Below, piece after piece: positions 23,001-36,200 of a stretch of 64,000 nt of DNA. Source of the DNA: Verpa conica. Taxonomy: Eukaryota; Ascomycota; Pezizomycetes; Pezizales; Morchellaceae. The stretch spans positions 1,674,001-1,738,000 of the forward strand of contig JAUFSD010000003.1 of NCBI GenBank assembly GCA_033030425.1, in the 5' to 3' direction. Made by a program: the position numbers and the translations under genes. The notes beneath the pieces are model-generated. The model ran no database searches, had not been told where the DNA came from, and saw only the letters and a program-made list of their open reading frames with translations. Positions within the stretch are counted from its first letter, which is position 1. Each line of letters opens with the position of its first letter.

Positions 23001-25073
23001 GGCGTTTGCGTTTGGGAATGGGTGTTCCTTATGTTTCTCTTGTCCTGATCTTTTTCTCTTTTTGGTTGTGCTGTTGATTTTTGTGCAACTTCTTCAATAG
23101 GGGGCTTTTTTTCTCTTCTCTCCCGTCCTTTATTGTCTCTTACTTTTCAAAATTTTGTTTTGGGTTCAGAAAATAAGATGTGGAGATAAGGGGGAAAACC
23201 AAACCTATGCTATTCTAGGGGTGGAAATTTGGCCTAATGGGCCGAATACGATACCACTCAGCAGGCTTCTTTTGGGGGCTTATATATTCCGGGAATTTCG
23301 GCATTGCATGTATGTCTATACCTACCTTTAACATTTCTATGGTGCTATCTGGGAGCTGTTTTTCTGGTCGTTTGTTTCTCTTTCTAGTAATTATTGTTTG
23401 CTCTTTTCTCCTTTTATACCACCTTTTACAGTTAGAGAAATCCGAGAATCGTGCAATGTAGAATAGTTCCTGCCTGCCTCCTGCCTTTGTTATGCTAGGA
23501 TGAAGGCGATTACAGTTGAAGATGGCTTCCACAGGACCAGCCCACAAATAACTTACCATCTACCGGCTTTCCATTCTTCAAGTTCTCAAATATAAATACT
23601 AAAAATATTCCTATTGTAGGTTTCGGTCTCAATCTCGGCACTGGATTCTTCTCCCAAGACCAATCCCAGGCACCACCACGAAATTTGACTCCAGGTATCA
23701 TCGATGAGGAAGATTTCCCCGCGCTTGCTCCGCCAAAAACAACAGCAATAACAAAACCAGTTGTCCCTATAGCTATGCCTGCAATCGCTATTCCAGCAAA
23801 GAAGGGTGCATCAACGAACAAGCAGTCAGTCAGTGTTGCCCCAGGCAATTCTCCAGTTTCTCCATGGAAGATTAAAGTAGACACGGAGACAGTATTTTCT
23901 GAAGTTTCAGTAGCACCAGAGTCATCGAGTAAGAAAAGACCAGAGCTACTGAGAGTTGATACATCCTCCTCCGTCATCACCGATAATACAAAAGGCGAAA
24001 ATACACCGACACCTGTCACAGCGCCCCGAATGATTAGAATTCTTCCGACGCAGGCGCATGCTGGGCTAAAAAGTGCAAACTCTGAAAGTGCATTATCAGA
24101 AACTGCATCGGTGTCGGGAATGTCGAGCCGGCCTGTTTCACCTCCACCACAACAGCAGCAACAACCACAGAAGAAAAGTAAAAGTGCACTTAAAAGAGAA
24201 CGGAGGGAGAAAGAGCGCAAAGAGGCTGAGGAGAAGGAACGTGAGTTGCAACAAGAGAAAGAAAGGGAAAAGGAAAGGCTACGAAAAATGGAGGAGGTCC
24301 ATGCGCCTGTTGTTGGGAGGATGAAGAAAAAAGATAAGAAACGTGCAGATGGAAGCATTGAGAGCCCACTGAGCCCATATCAGTCTGAGGAGAAGGAGGG
24401 CCCCTTGCAGGCGCCAGAAACGGAGAAGCGTGATGTAGCTACAAGTTCTACGACTACTGCCACCACTGCCACCACAGTATTAGCGCATGCGACAGCCCAG
24501 ATAGCACCAGAAAATACCACTACATCCAATAAAACTGCAGCCCAGATTCTTCAAGAAATCAATGATATTGATTTTGCTGCTCTTGAAATGTTCAAACCGA
24601 TAGTGGGTATTAGGTATGAACTACACATCTCGGACGAACTGGGACAGGTTAAGAGTCACGATGATACTATTACCACAAAATCCGAAATACCAGGGCAACA
24701 ATTACAGCATTCTGGTACAACTGAGATAAGCCTCCGTGGTGGTGGTATTATCATGATGCACCAACTCATTACTCCAGGGGGCAACGTTCTCACTGGTCTT
24801 ACACAACAACAAGAAGAGCGCTTCTTAAAACTGGAGGAAAGTCGGAAGCACGAGAGGGCCTGCGAGAGGTATCCCACAGCAATGAAGGAGTGGAAGTGGG
24901 CGCCACAGAATACAGTGCCGGTAGAGGTGAAAGATGAAGTAAAAGAGAAAGGGAGGGCGACGCTAGAGGAGTTGAAGGAACAGGTTATAGTAGCGAGAAA
25001 AGAAACAGAGGCGTTTGAGAAAAAACTTGAGAAATTATTGAAAAGGAATAAGAAGTTGGTTGGGTTAGCCTAA
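20097..25073 (+). CDS. NOT4: CCR4-NOT E3 ubiquitin ligase subunit NOT4
   Basis: Proposed exons: 20097-20146, 20212-20278, 20346-20458, 20547-20936, 20986-22844 and 23620-25073, giving 1310 residues. The first exons build the all-cysteine C4C4 RING typical of NOT4 (CPLCVEELD.. to CPACRRAY, residues 17-60). Next come a coiled linker (VRAEKAKKDRQQSEKRKYEAQK), an RRM (LVYVTGLNPRI.. to about residue 200) and a C3H1 finger (YCSAYLRGEACPNKNCMFLHE). The rest is Gln/Pro/Ser-rich, followed by DEEDFPAL, a charged coiled coil and LTPGIID- and TPGGNVLTGLTQQQEERFL-like segments. NOT4 ubiquitinates stalled or faulty translation products and joins CCR4-NOT. If the last intron is not removed, the protein ends at 22882 (838 residues), and 23620-25073 would then be a separate gene. 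Joining is preferred because phase fits and the total is in frame. Confidence 0.85.
22845..23619 (+). other. probable 775-nt intron near the NOT4 C-terminus
   Basis: Donor CAAG|GTGCGT at 22845; acceptor CTATTGTAG before 23620 with AATACTAAA as branch-like sequence. It is ten times longer than other introns here. Read through, the frame stops at 22882 and the following DNA is T-rich like a 3' UTR, so an early-terminating transcript is possible. Confidence 0.5.
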
Positions 25074-28000
25074 GTAACGTAGAGAAGACTTTTCATGTAC
25101 TTTTGTTTTATGTAGCATAAAAGATGGTAAGTACGTTTCATGTATACATGTATTGTCATGAACGTTTAAAAACCATTCCCTACATGTGCATTTATGTACC
25201 ATTTCTCGGTACTGACTGTATATACATGTTTTTTGTTTTTTTGTTTTTCTCATTAATTACATGAACCTTTCGGTTATGGTAATCCTCCACTCCAGCCCTA
25301 AGCTCAATCCTCAAAATAAAAAACAAGCTAACTGCCCATAATACCCGCACCCTCTTGTCTTCCTTTCACTCCTCTAAATCTCCACGTCCCCATTCCTGCC
25401 AATTTAATCTTTCCTCTTCCTCCATTCCTCCATTAATAACAAATTCCTCTGTATACATGTAAATGGTAAGACCAATGGCCTAAAATCACGGTAGCTCTAT
25501 CCATAACAAAATTACATGTAACTAGGCCTCGGATCTCAAAGGCCCATGGTCTCAGTACTTTTGACTATGGTTTTCAAAGGTATAACTACACATATTGGAA
25601 CAAATAAGTGTCATTGGCTCCATGGGCTTATGGTTTGTTAGTTATCAGTTCATAGGCTATCACTCGCTACTTTAGCAGCTGACATATCTATCACTCTTTA
25701 CTTTAAATCACTACTAATATACTTATACTACACTGAATAGTTAACGATAAGCACTGGATCGGCTGGGTATAAATAATACACATCACATTAAATAAGTCAA
25801 TTAAGAAATATAACAAAATCATAAGATTGGTTTCACTGAGTAAAAGCACGCAATCTGCCTTGTCTAAGATTCTCCCAGGTTTAGCTCCGAATTATTATTT
25901 CGCAATACAGTGCTTATTGATGAACTCCACATGGCATAACGAAGTAGTTGGTTATAATTCGTTCGAATTCACCAGTAAATTTTCCTGCCTAAAAAAAGAT
26001 TCAATAGTCCTAAATACAAACTACAAATAGACATTGAGGGAATTAAAATTGTATGGAAATATTCACCGTGCTTAACTCATCATTTGGCCCCACAAAGCTC
26101 TGTGTTGGCCAAATAACAGCTGGGTTTGAGACAGGTGGCGACACTGAAGTAGAGAATGGAATGGAGCCATACAAATAGGAAACCTCAAATATGGAAAGTG
26201 CGATTCAGAGGAATGTGTCACAGGGCAACGGAAGAGGATCTACAGCTAGGTGGGGGATGACTGTGCTTGAAAAAACAACTTTTATGCCTCATTTTAGTTA
26301 CTAGCTAGGCATACAATCGCGTATCATGATATCGGTGCTGAACCCCGCTTTTCGGTACCGAACGTATGGTTCGCGAGACAGTCTAAGCCTTCAGGTTGAC
26401 GAGAATATAGGCTAAGCGAGCGGTTACTGGACCTACGTAGATAGGATCTTCCCCGCAAGCAACGCATTAGTTATTTGTGTAATATTTCCAAATAGTACGT
26501 ACCATGGTATCGTAGGGGGCGGAGGAGTTTATTAACCTGTGGTTTGGGTATGGGTGATTGGATATTGGGGTACCATTGGTTTTGGGCAACCAGATACAAG
26601 GCAACAGCACCTGATATTAAACCCTTGGGGAGTAAAGAGGCTTAGAGGCACCATTATGAGTCTTTGCCAGCGGGGCTACAGTAATATACACTTGTCTCAA
26701 GGCCACTTCATAAATTCTACTAATCAAACACATGTATGTAAAAGGACTTTCCGCACGTTAAAATCGTGGAGATCTGTATCCGTATGATTTGTTGTAGTTT
26801 TGATAGACTTGCCACGTTTTTGACAGTTAAAGGTGACTCGTTACAAAATATACTGCGTAGAAATTTCTCGGCAAAGGAATCTATTGGCTGCTAGAGACGA
26901 CTTACATAGGTAGTATTTTTTGTGGAAAAGGGACTTGAAACTAATATGAGTCTTTGGTATATTACCGGTGAGCTTGTTTGCAAGGTCGTACAAAACAATG
27001 GGACTGGGAGTCACTCTATGCAATGTACTAGGCAGCAAGCCTGGCAACGGGATGGCGTCAAGGCACTGTACATATGTATATCATTTTCAAGTACATATAT
27101 ACATGCAACTTCCAGTTGTGGGTCCAAATCCCAGAACTTTGGAACTATCAGAAACCCCTTTCAACAAGGCTCACAGGGTCCTTGAAGTTGATTGTTTCGC
27201 AAGTGGTATTAATTGAGGTATTTTCAGGTCTAAAAGTGTAAGTATTGCTATCTGTTATAAGCAGGCGATTGAGGGCAGGATCTACGCCTGGAGATATTTT
27301 TTTATATGTTTTTTTTTACGGTCGGATTGAACGGTTAGAAACTGCCCAGACTTCGGGCTTAGTGGTCGGACTTCCGTAAAGACGACTAGTCTTGGCAGCC
27401 ATCAAGATATTGCGATACCGGAAGATGCCACGGAGTGGCACACTGATAGACAATGAAGATCGGTGGACCTCGTCATATAAGTGATTGCATAGAGGACTGA
27501 AGGTATCTATGAATAGGGTGAATAGGGTAGCAAATATCTCCTCTCCCTACAGACGACTTTCTGAGAAAGGGGTTGTATTTCCTGTTCTAGCATCTCTCCG
27601 GCCTGGATATATCGCATGGGCCTTCTCGATACTGGTTTATCGCACAGGATTTTCTTATCGCCAGATAGGCTGAAGGGTAATATTCAGTACTACCGATTTT
27701 TCTGAAGGAGTTCTTTTCCGTGTCTTATCATGTCCTTGTGGCTATGTAATTACTTAACCCCAAGTCGGCACCCATGTAAAGGCTCATGTATCGTATGTAC
27801 GTGTACTAGGTAGAGTACTACATGTACTTCCCTGGGAGTACGTTTGCAAACACCACAGGACCACTGCCCGTCGGCCAGTGGTTATCACTACAAAACAAAT
27901 ATAGACACACCTCCCCTCGCACGCGGCCGGGTGGTTTCTTGCAGTTTATTGCGTTTCCCTGTTCCAACACGTCTAATGACGAATTGCATTCCCTCTCAAT

Positions 28001-28184
28001 TGCCAACCTGAGTCACGCGAGGTCTGCAGCCTGCACCTGCTCGCATAGCAGCAGGTTCCTTTTTTGCCCACACCATCTTTTCTTTTTCTTTCTTTTTCTT
28101 CTTTTGGTGTGCCCTTTTGTAAAGGCGTAGAGAGATAGGTAGGGGAGGGGGGGAGAGACAAGAAGAACGGGAGGTTGATACGTA

Positions 28185-28638
28185 CAGTCACTACCAAGAA
28201 GTCTTCGTGATCGCATACAACACACACCAAAAATAACCGACTTGGGGCCCTTATCACATAGCCACCACAGAAGTTTTCTCTTAAGATAATTTTAGGAGAA
28301 AATAAAGAGCATGTTAAAGATATTTTTTGGTTTTTTTCCAGTTTCTTGATTGCTATTTTAGGGCCCTAGGAAGCCCAAAATATTTTGGTTGTAAGAATAC
28401 CCCCAGGTCCCAAGCAAATTTTGCATAGCAACAGGCTTTCCACACAGAATATTTTATTCCCCCCCAGAACTATTTTCTATAAGGTTGAGAATTTAGAACT
28501 AGTATCTCTAGATATTCAAGAATTTTATTATGGCTTTATAATTAAGAATAATTGTGGTGTTATTGGGTGGGAAAGGCCAAAATTCGGGTACTTTTGGTGT
28601 GTATTACCCCAATCACGAAGACTTCTTGGTAGTGACTG
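28185..28638. mobile_element. TA-flanked MITE with long inverted repeats
   Basis: Element of 454 bp. Read inwards, both ends begin CAGTCACTACCAAGAAGTCT and are identical for 27 bases (to TTCGTGAT), diverge briefly, then match again through ACACACCAAAA, about 52 nt in all. TA flanks both ends (28183-28184, 28639-28640). CAGT termini with TA duplication are typical of Tc1/mariner/pogo elements. There is no transposase frame, so it is non-autonomous. The left arm shares the 14-mer CAAAAATAACCGAC with the end of the MITE at 14671. Confidence 0.8.
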
Positions 28639-28888
28639 TACATACGCGACGAGTCTAGCAGCTACCTGAAGGAGGGTGTGGGTTGTTGCACCCGTTACAT
28701 TCGATTGGTCCCTTGACCCAAGGCCAAACACCAGAGACCTGGAGAACATCTCTGGGATGTATGATTAGTAGCTACCGTAATAGAGAATCGGGCTTGCAGG
28801 TGGCCTGCGTATTGTATTGTTATTATTATTATCACCATTATTATTGTACTGTTACTGCAGCAGGTACATACACATACATCTGTCGTCT

Positions 28889-28940
28889 ATCCATGCATCC
28901 ATTCATCCATCCATCCATCCTCCATCCATCCACCCATCCA
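28889..28940. repeat. CATC/ATCC microsatellite
   Basis: Imperfect tetranucleotide array (ATCC units interrupted by GC, TT and CC changes), about 52 bp. Confidence 0.8.
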
Positions 28941-30028
28941 GGCAACGACAGCAGCAACACCACCGCCGAGTAGCTACGGGTACCGTACACATATCGGGGA
29001 CAGCAGACAACCGGCGCTGTGCACCTCTGCTCTAGTTCTTTTTGTACAGCACCACCAGCACAGGCATCGGCGGCAGCAGCGTTCCGCGATACCAAATCAA
29101 AGGCTTTGTGCTTGAAGCGACCGAAATACCCACAGAGTTGGTGTTGGACTCGTGGGTGAGTCTTCCTCACCTTTGCTGCCTGTGTCGATTGTCCCTCCCG
29201 CATTTAACTTCCTGTATCTCCTCGGCTTGCTTGTTGATTGATTCCCGCCTGTCTGCCTGTCATTGCCATTATTTCCCCGAATCTGCTGTGCCTTTTGCCC
29301 TTTCCCTCCGATCAGTGCTGCAGCACTTGTTCCCTTATTTCCCTATCCCATCCGCCCAACCGTCCGTTCTCCTTTGCGCGTCTTCACCCGTTGCTCTAAG
29401 ATCTTCAGGGTACGCTATTCACAACCTTGTTCTGCCACAAGCCTCGCCCCGTCCGTGCCTTCTTCAGCTAAACAGCGTTTAGTTATCCCACCTGCCTACC
29501 CCCCCCCCCCGCCCCTTCGTATCGCTTCGCCACCTTCAAGCTTTTACCACCTTCTCTTCCCACGGCGCTGGCTCGCCTTTACGCACATAATTCATCATTT
29601 ATTGACTTGGTTGTTGTAGCCACATCATTTAGAGCCCTTGCGTGCTGGCTAGCCACCAAGAGGCTTTCACCCTTCAGCTCTATCGAAGCCCTCCCCCCCA
29701 ACCAGCGTTTGGCAGTAGTAGCATCAGCAACGGTGTAAACAGAAGGCTTAAGGGAAAGTGAGAGCGAGAGAGAGAGGTTCCGGGGGAGAGAAAAAAATTC
29801 AAAAAAATTCAAAGAAATACAGTGGATTAAATAAATGTGATGGCTGTCGCAGACCAGGACTTCATAGACAACCTTGATATCTTTGCTTAGCAGCATCACC
29901 CTCCACCATCCCACTAACGAATATACACAACAGCTTTCATCCTATCTCTCACTGATTACTCCCCCTCCTCTCTCCCCTCCACTCTCCCCATCTCCTCAGT
30001 CGATCGATTACATAAAGATCTTCTTATT

Positions 30029-33000
30029 ATGTACGGACAAGAATCACCTCTCCCTTGGGGCGCATCCCCTCGACGAAGAACAACTGCTACAGGAGCAATG
30101 TCTAACGACGATTCTGATCCATCAACAAGACGATTCTCTGCAGGATTTACGTACGCCGGAATGGATGGTTCTGGTTCTACTTCTTCTGGGGGGTTTACAA
30201 ATATTGCTTCTGGGGGTGTTGTAGGAGGACATGCACGCTCAGGGTCGCATGGTGGTTACTCGTCGAACGCACCAGGGGGAAGTGGTGGTGGGACATCCGT
30301 CGAGAAGACAAATAGGGAGAAAGTAAACCAAATAGTGCAGGCCTACTTTGGGAAGGCTGCAATGATAATTCTCCATGCAAGAGTGGTCCTACCACCAACA
30401 TTTTCACCAAAGACCGGAATAAAGAAAGTTAACAAATGGGTACGGCATAGTTTCCATTTCCTTTACATATATCAAGTGAGGAGGATCAGTAAGTGGGGAA
30501 TGTGCGCTGATTCTTACTTGGGGTAGTTCAACATCGAACTTGACGAGACAGACGCATTCCGGGAAAATCTCGAATTATGGCGCAAAGGGGATTCATTTGA
30601 ACCGAGGCCCCCACCAATGATAATAGAAACATATCTGGATGCAACAGATTTGACAGTGAACCAATCATTAGTAATTCTAGACGGTGAAGGGAAAAGGTGG
30701 AACGTAAACGAAGCTCTTGATACAGCTGCAGCCCGGGCTGGAGTAAATACAGAATCAAGAAAAAGTGGACGTGGAGGTGGATCAAGCCATGAAGTGGTTT
30801 TGGAAAGATGGACTGTAGAGCTAAGGTATGCTTTGTTTAAAATATTACATCTTATTTTTGAAATTCTCTAGATGGTATCGCTAACTTTCAGAGAACAAGC
30901 CCCCCTTACGACATTGCCCATTCACCAGAGCTTCCAGTGGTTTATAAAAAGGGTATCATACTTTTCCGTGCATTATACGCTTATGCTGGACTTATGCCAA
31001 CTTGGAAGTTTCGGCGACGGTTGTCCAAGGTCAAGCTCAGCGCTAGCCCCCTGAAGGTCAATTGCAGAATAATAAATGGCGCCGATTATGTCAGGGCCCC
31101 GGGAGATTGGGATCTATTGCAGGTACCATTATACGAAGGTGATAAAGAAGTAATAGATACATTCTCTTTTGGAAGGGTTGAGAGTCCTGCGGGGTGTTTT
31201 AATGTATCTGTCACTTTCCGGAGGAATTGCGAGTTTAGAGTCGATGATTCTGAGGCCCTACTGAGTTCGCATTTTATAAATCTCGATGAGCACTATTTTC
31301 GGCCATCATTACACCAACGGGCCCCTTCACAGCCTCTTGGTTACGCTTCGGTTGGAAAAGAAATGAACTCGTTACCTTCGGCTGGTACTCACCAACCCCT
31401 AAGACCCGAGTATAACCAGACTTATGGAAGTCTATCTTCGTTTCATCACCAAGGGCCAGTTCCTTCAGGTGCCAGTCCGCTATCTGCGCTAAGAACTGCT
31501 GCTGAGATGGCAGATAGAGCTTCTTCTAATGGTTCACCCATCGAACGGCCACCCACCGGGCTTAGATCAATACAAGGCTCGAAGTCGTCACTGAGAAGTT
31601 TTGATGGTGTGCAACGCCGGCCTTCAGTATCTTTTATGCAGCCCTTCAAATCACCTTCTTTATCAGCTTCTCCAGCAAATTCGGATCAGGTAGCATCATC
31701 ACCACGAACATCATTAAGCCGAATCATGACTCCAGTCGCCCCTAGCCATCGGCAGCGACATAGTCATGGGACAATGTCACCGACATTGAGGAATTCTTCT
31801 GGGCCTCCTGAAGGAGTACCTAACCAAAATCCTGTAGGGTTATCCTCTATATCTGGGTCTTCCCCACTCGCACAGGCACAACCCATCGCACGTATCGCAA
31901 GCAGCTTTGGACAACGCCGGCCAAGGATTGCTTCTGGTGCTAGTCGGACTGACGACGACAACACTAGTAGTGGAAAAGCCAGTTATAGTTCTTCGGCAGC
32001 CCCTGGGTCAGGACTTTATTTGGAAGCCGGCGCAAACTCAACTATGGATGAAGACCTCCAAATTCGCGATTTCATGTCGATGCTGGCAGATGGGCAAAAG
32101 CAGACTCTAAAAAGTTTCCAACCCACTGGTACTGCTGGTGAAGGTTCGAGTAAGAGGGCGGGAAATGCTCTATCGAAATTCCAGAAAATGAGAGACTCGC
32201 AGAGTGCTTTAGCAGAGTCAATGTCTTCCTCGTTACTGCTGCAGCCTTCATTAAACTCTCCATCGACATCAAGTAGGCACTTGACCAATGTTCCGGGAAT
32301 GGTACCGTCAACGACATTCTCATCATCATCGTCTCCTGGAAAGCCAATATCACCACATACCCCACACACTCCGGCCATTCCATCTCGGCTTAGTCATACT
32401 GCACAGTATGACCACCATCGTCGTCATTCCCCACGGTCACCTCGAGGAGACCAAGCAAGCAACAGGGAGGATGTGGCTGGTGAAAGGAGACAAGGAATAG
32501 ACCAGGAGATGGCTACAGCCTCCAAGACATCGCCACTAGATATCCCTAATTCACCTCGTCCCTTCGGCCCACGTAGATCAAATTCGGTATCTCAACCGCC
32601 CGAAGACGGTGGTGCTTCGCTCGATTTCGATCCGACTGCTGCCTATGGCCCTAATCAGCGGCAAAGTGCTAGCCTGGGAAGTGTAAATATGGTTCCTTTG
32701 AGCCTAAGTCGGCTCCTAGACCTGCGAAATGCATCCGAAACAGTCCTACCCGGTAGAGAAGGATCCGAAACAGAGCTTTGTAATAATGGCGGGGATGAAA
32801 GTTTGGCATTTGGGCCACCGCGACCACCATCTATAGAACCTACTGCTGGGGAAGGACCACGGTTTCAGCAGAGGTATCCAAGGGGAGGTACATCCCCAGG
32901 TCTTGGATCTCCCGGGCAACCTTTGCGGGGTAAAATCGGTACCCGAGGACGAGGTGAGACACCTCCAACTGGCTCTATATCCAGTTTGATAGGAGAACGT

Positions 33001-33258
33001 ATCACTAGTGGGACAACTCCTGATCGGCCTGACCGACCATCCTTGATGGGTAGGAGGACACCAAGCTATACCAGACCTGGTGTATTCACAGATCAGGATG
33101 AGGAATTATTGTTTGCTATGAGTGACATGACTGTTGCCCAACAGTCAAGAAGGAGTTTAGAACAAGAAAGAGGGGGTAGAGATGCACCTACAAGTTCCTC
33201 TGGAAGAGGAGGGAGCCATGGCGGCTCTGGAAACAATGGGGAGATGAGGTGGAGTTGA
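30029..33258 (+). CDS. ATG13: autophagy-related protein 13 (ATG13)
   Basis: Three exons (30029-30439, 30527-30825, 30894-33258), 1024 residues. A Gly/Ser-rich start is followed by the HORMA domain (about residues 95-330): KTNREKVNQIVQAYFGKAAMII.., WFNIELDETDAFRENLELWR, MIIETYLDAT, ELPVVYKKGIILFRALYAYAGLMPTWK and DTFSFGRVESPAGCFNVSVTFR. The remainder is a long disordered Ser/Pro-rich tail where Atg1- and Atg17-binding motifs and phosphosites lie in relatives. Atg13 is the regulatory scaffold of the Atg1 kinase complex, phosphorylated under TORC1 control. At intron 2 the acceptor is the second AG of TTTCAGAG (30892-30893); the first AG would break frame, and CTAAC lies only about ten bases upstream. 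Confidence 0.95.
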
Positions 33259-36200
33259 TTTACGAGGATCTTATGGATATTTTCTGAACTATTTGGGGCA
33301 ATGGTAGGGTCGCATATGGTTTACGTTTTTCGGCGCTGTTTTTTTATGGGTGTTTCCCCCCTATATTGTCTCTTTTTGTTTGGTGAATTTTACTTTGTTG
33401 CTTATAGTTTTCAGGTTTGGACGGTGCTGTGAATGGTGGTTTATTGTTATTTGGTGGTATTTCTTTTTTGTCAATGTGAATTTACAAGTTTTTTGCGGGT
33501 CTTATCTCTTTATTTCAGTTTCCCTCTTGTCTGTGTAATGCTGCTGTTAATGTGGTGTTTACAACCGATCTAAACTGATTCTTTTTTATTTATTTATCTT
33601 CTGCTATACTCCTACTTTATCTTTTCTTATAATTGTCTTTGTAACAATTTTATATTTATCTATCCTGAATAACGGAGTATGACGTGGGCTTTATTTGCCT
33701 AGGCCTTTGTTTTTGTTTTCCTAACCACCTTGTTCATCCGCTAGTCATTTATAAACTGGGGATCCATTGGAGTCCGTCTTCGTTTTTGGGCGGTCTATTT
33801 CCTGAGTTTTTTGAGTCTTTTTTTTTCGAAAAAAAAAAAAAAACTTTTACTTCGCATAGAAACATCATGGGGGCCTGGGGCCACCAGAAAAATTGATATG
33901 ATTGTGTGGTTACAAAGACCTTTATCGAGTGATGAGACTATAGCCAGTGGAGCTCACGGGTACACACTATTGCTGGTAGTAAAATTCATGGTTGTTCAAT
34001 AAATTAACTTACCTAATAGATTGCTATAGTGGTCTCTTGATTGTATATTAGGTTCAAAGTCCACAAATTCGTTATCGTATTCATTCGATCCTCGAGTACC
34101 TGGGATTAGTAATATCTAGGCCTTTCTTATTATACACATGCGATCACACATAAAAAAAATGCTTTGATTAATAAAAACAAGAGTTACTGGAAGGTTTTAT
34201 GACTCAATTCTATCACAATTTTCCTTGTAATTAACGAGTGATCTTGGGTGTTGTATATAACATAGCGGATAAATGGATCTGGTAAGTAGGTGTATTTGAA
34301 ATCTTATCCGGCATGGTAATCAGGTTATAGCCTCTGGTAGAATTATTCTGAAAACAGGGATACCGAGCAGGGACTTCTGGCCAATACTATTGTCAAAACC
34401 TTCGCCAAAGCCGTAGAAGACCAATTATCTTGCGTGCCAAATTTCACAATAATTCTACCGGGAGCTGTATGAAGAATCGGCTGTTGGATACGTGGCCTTG
34501 GGTAATACTTACTCAAACATGTTAACTATCTTCCGAACCCTAGCCTATAGGGGTTGTTCGTTCTGGGATCGCAAATGTATGAAGGAGGTGTTGACTTGGC
34601 GTTAAAGCCTTGTGAGTTTCGATAGCCTCTAAGAATGTATCGGGCGATTATAGCATCTAAACCAAAGGCTGAAGATTCCGGTAGATTTTCCTTTTCCCAT
34701 AGTGATATCACTCCTCAGGGCATAATTCATACTGGTTACACTAGGTCCACTAAACCATACCTATTGGTCTTCCAACTACCGTTCGAGTGAGCATCTGTGA
34801 TGCCATGGTACTTCAAGATATGGGTCGCGAATCATTGCTAACCCCCATAAATATTGAGGGGTTTCGGCTGGGATGTGGGTAATAAAAGGGGTACGAGAAG
34901 AGCTCATGATTTTAGGGTATTCGGTAGCTGGATGCACGTGTCTTCAGACACAGCACTTCTTGCTACCCGCAGAGCCTCGTCCCGCTAAACCAGCGTGATG
35001 GCGGCAACATCGATAAATCAAATCCATTCAATCATTTAAAGGCTGAATCCTCATCCAAACACCTGCATTATATCCAATTGGTATCCTTGACGTGCTCCTT
35101 TGTCTTAAACCCGGGTTTTCCCGATACACCCCGGCGAAGAGGTGAACTTGTATTCGTGCGCGGAACACGGTAATTCGAAATAGGTTGATGATCCGGCACT
35201 TTTTTCTATTTTATTTATTCAATTAGAGCTTCTGGTTCTAACCAATGCTGAGAGGGATATCAGCATGGGGGCGGAGTTTAGGAATAAGGACACAACAATC
35301 AATTATTCTGAAGGTGCATATGCGCGATTCTGAAATTTCAAGTCGTTCAGAATCCTACGGATATCATTCCGATCAAGAGTTTGATAGAATTGGGCAAGTT
35401 TTTCTTGCTGTATTTTGTACTTTCCAGGGTGCTAAATGGGGTTTCAACGTAAACCATTATAATAGGTAGGGGCTGATTCTGCGGCTAGCGACAACCATAC
35501 CCTCTGCGGGGTTTATCCAATCTCAGTAGGCCCTCTTATCAACAGAATCGCTGGCACCGGAGTCGTTGCACTTCAAATTGGAAAGGATCAGACTAAAGGT
35601 AATAGCAGTTGTCCGAATCACCGAGTCCACGAAGCTTAAGTATTATCGCTTTCAAGATCGCTGTTACTCTTTGATACTTGGGTTGGATATAAGTAGGTCT
35701 CTGAAAGAAGCGATGGAATAATTCCCGGTTTCTGGGCGTGGTGGGGTGGCGGGGCCTTTTTTCTTTCTACACAAGATTCACCCCCGCATACCACTTATAG
35801 CAAGCTGGATCCAAAGAATAAGATCTCGAAGAACAAGATCTCGAATAATAATGGTAATCTTGAAAAACGGCAATATGAAACTAGCATAGGTTACATTTTT
35901 CCCTCGGGGTAAGAATGGACAGTTGGACAGTTAGATTAAGAGATCCGAGTGAGTTCGAAAAATTACTTCTGGGGTGAAAAATGATATGGAGGACTCCAAG
36001 GATTGAAAAAGAGAAGGAGGTGGGTGCAACAGGTGACGTTGAAATAAGCATCTGAATCTGATGGCTGACGACCAAGCAGTGGAGATCGGAATTCTATTTT
36101 TCTTCGGCGCCAAGACTTGAATCATTTGTTTAATCGTGCATGTGCAACAAATGGGATTGATCGATCCCTCCATTTGGGTAAACACACGACAGCCTCATTT

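Larger units (their letters stand above)
25074..30028. other. gene-poor region with one MITE and simple repeats
   Basis: Nearly 5 kb without a supportable gene. The first part (25074-25530) is the NOT4 3' flank with three TACATGTA octamers. 25.5-27.8 kb is AT-rich with short frames only and no recognised transposase or reverse-transcriptase motif; it may be decayed repeat DNA. A MITE lies at 28185-28638, a CATC microsatellite at 28889-28940. 29.1-30.0 kb is strongly pyrimidine-rich with a C12 run (29499-29510), the likely promoter and leader of ATG13. Confidence 0.55.

Noticed and set aside
25827..27673. Suspected transposon remnant with coding capacity
   Set aside because: No transposase, reverse transcriptase or terminal repeats could be recognised by eye; only the general gene-poor nature is supported.
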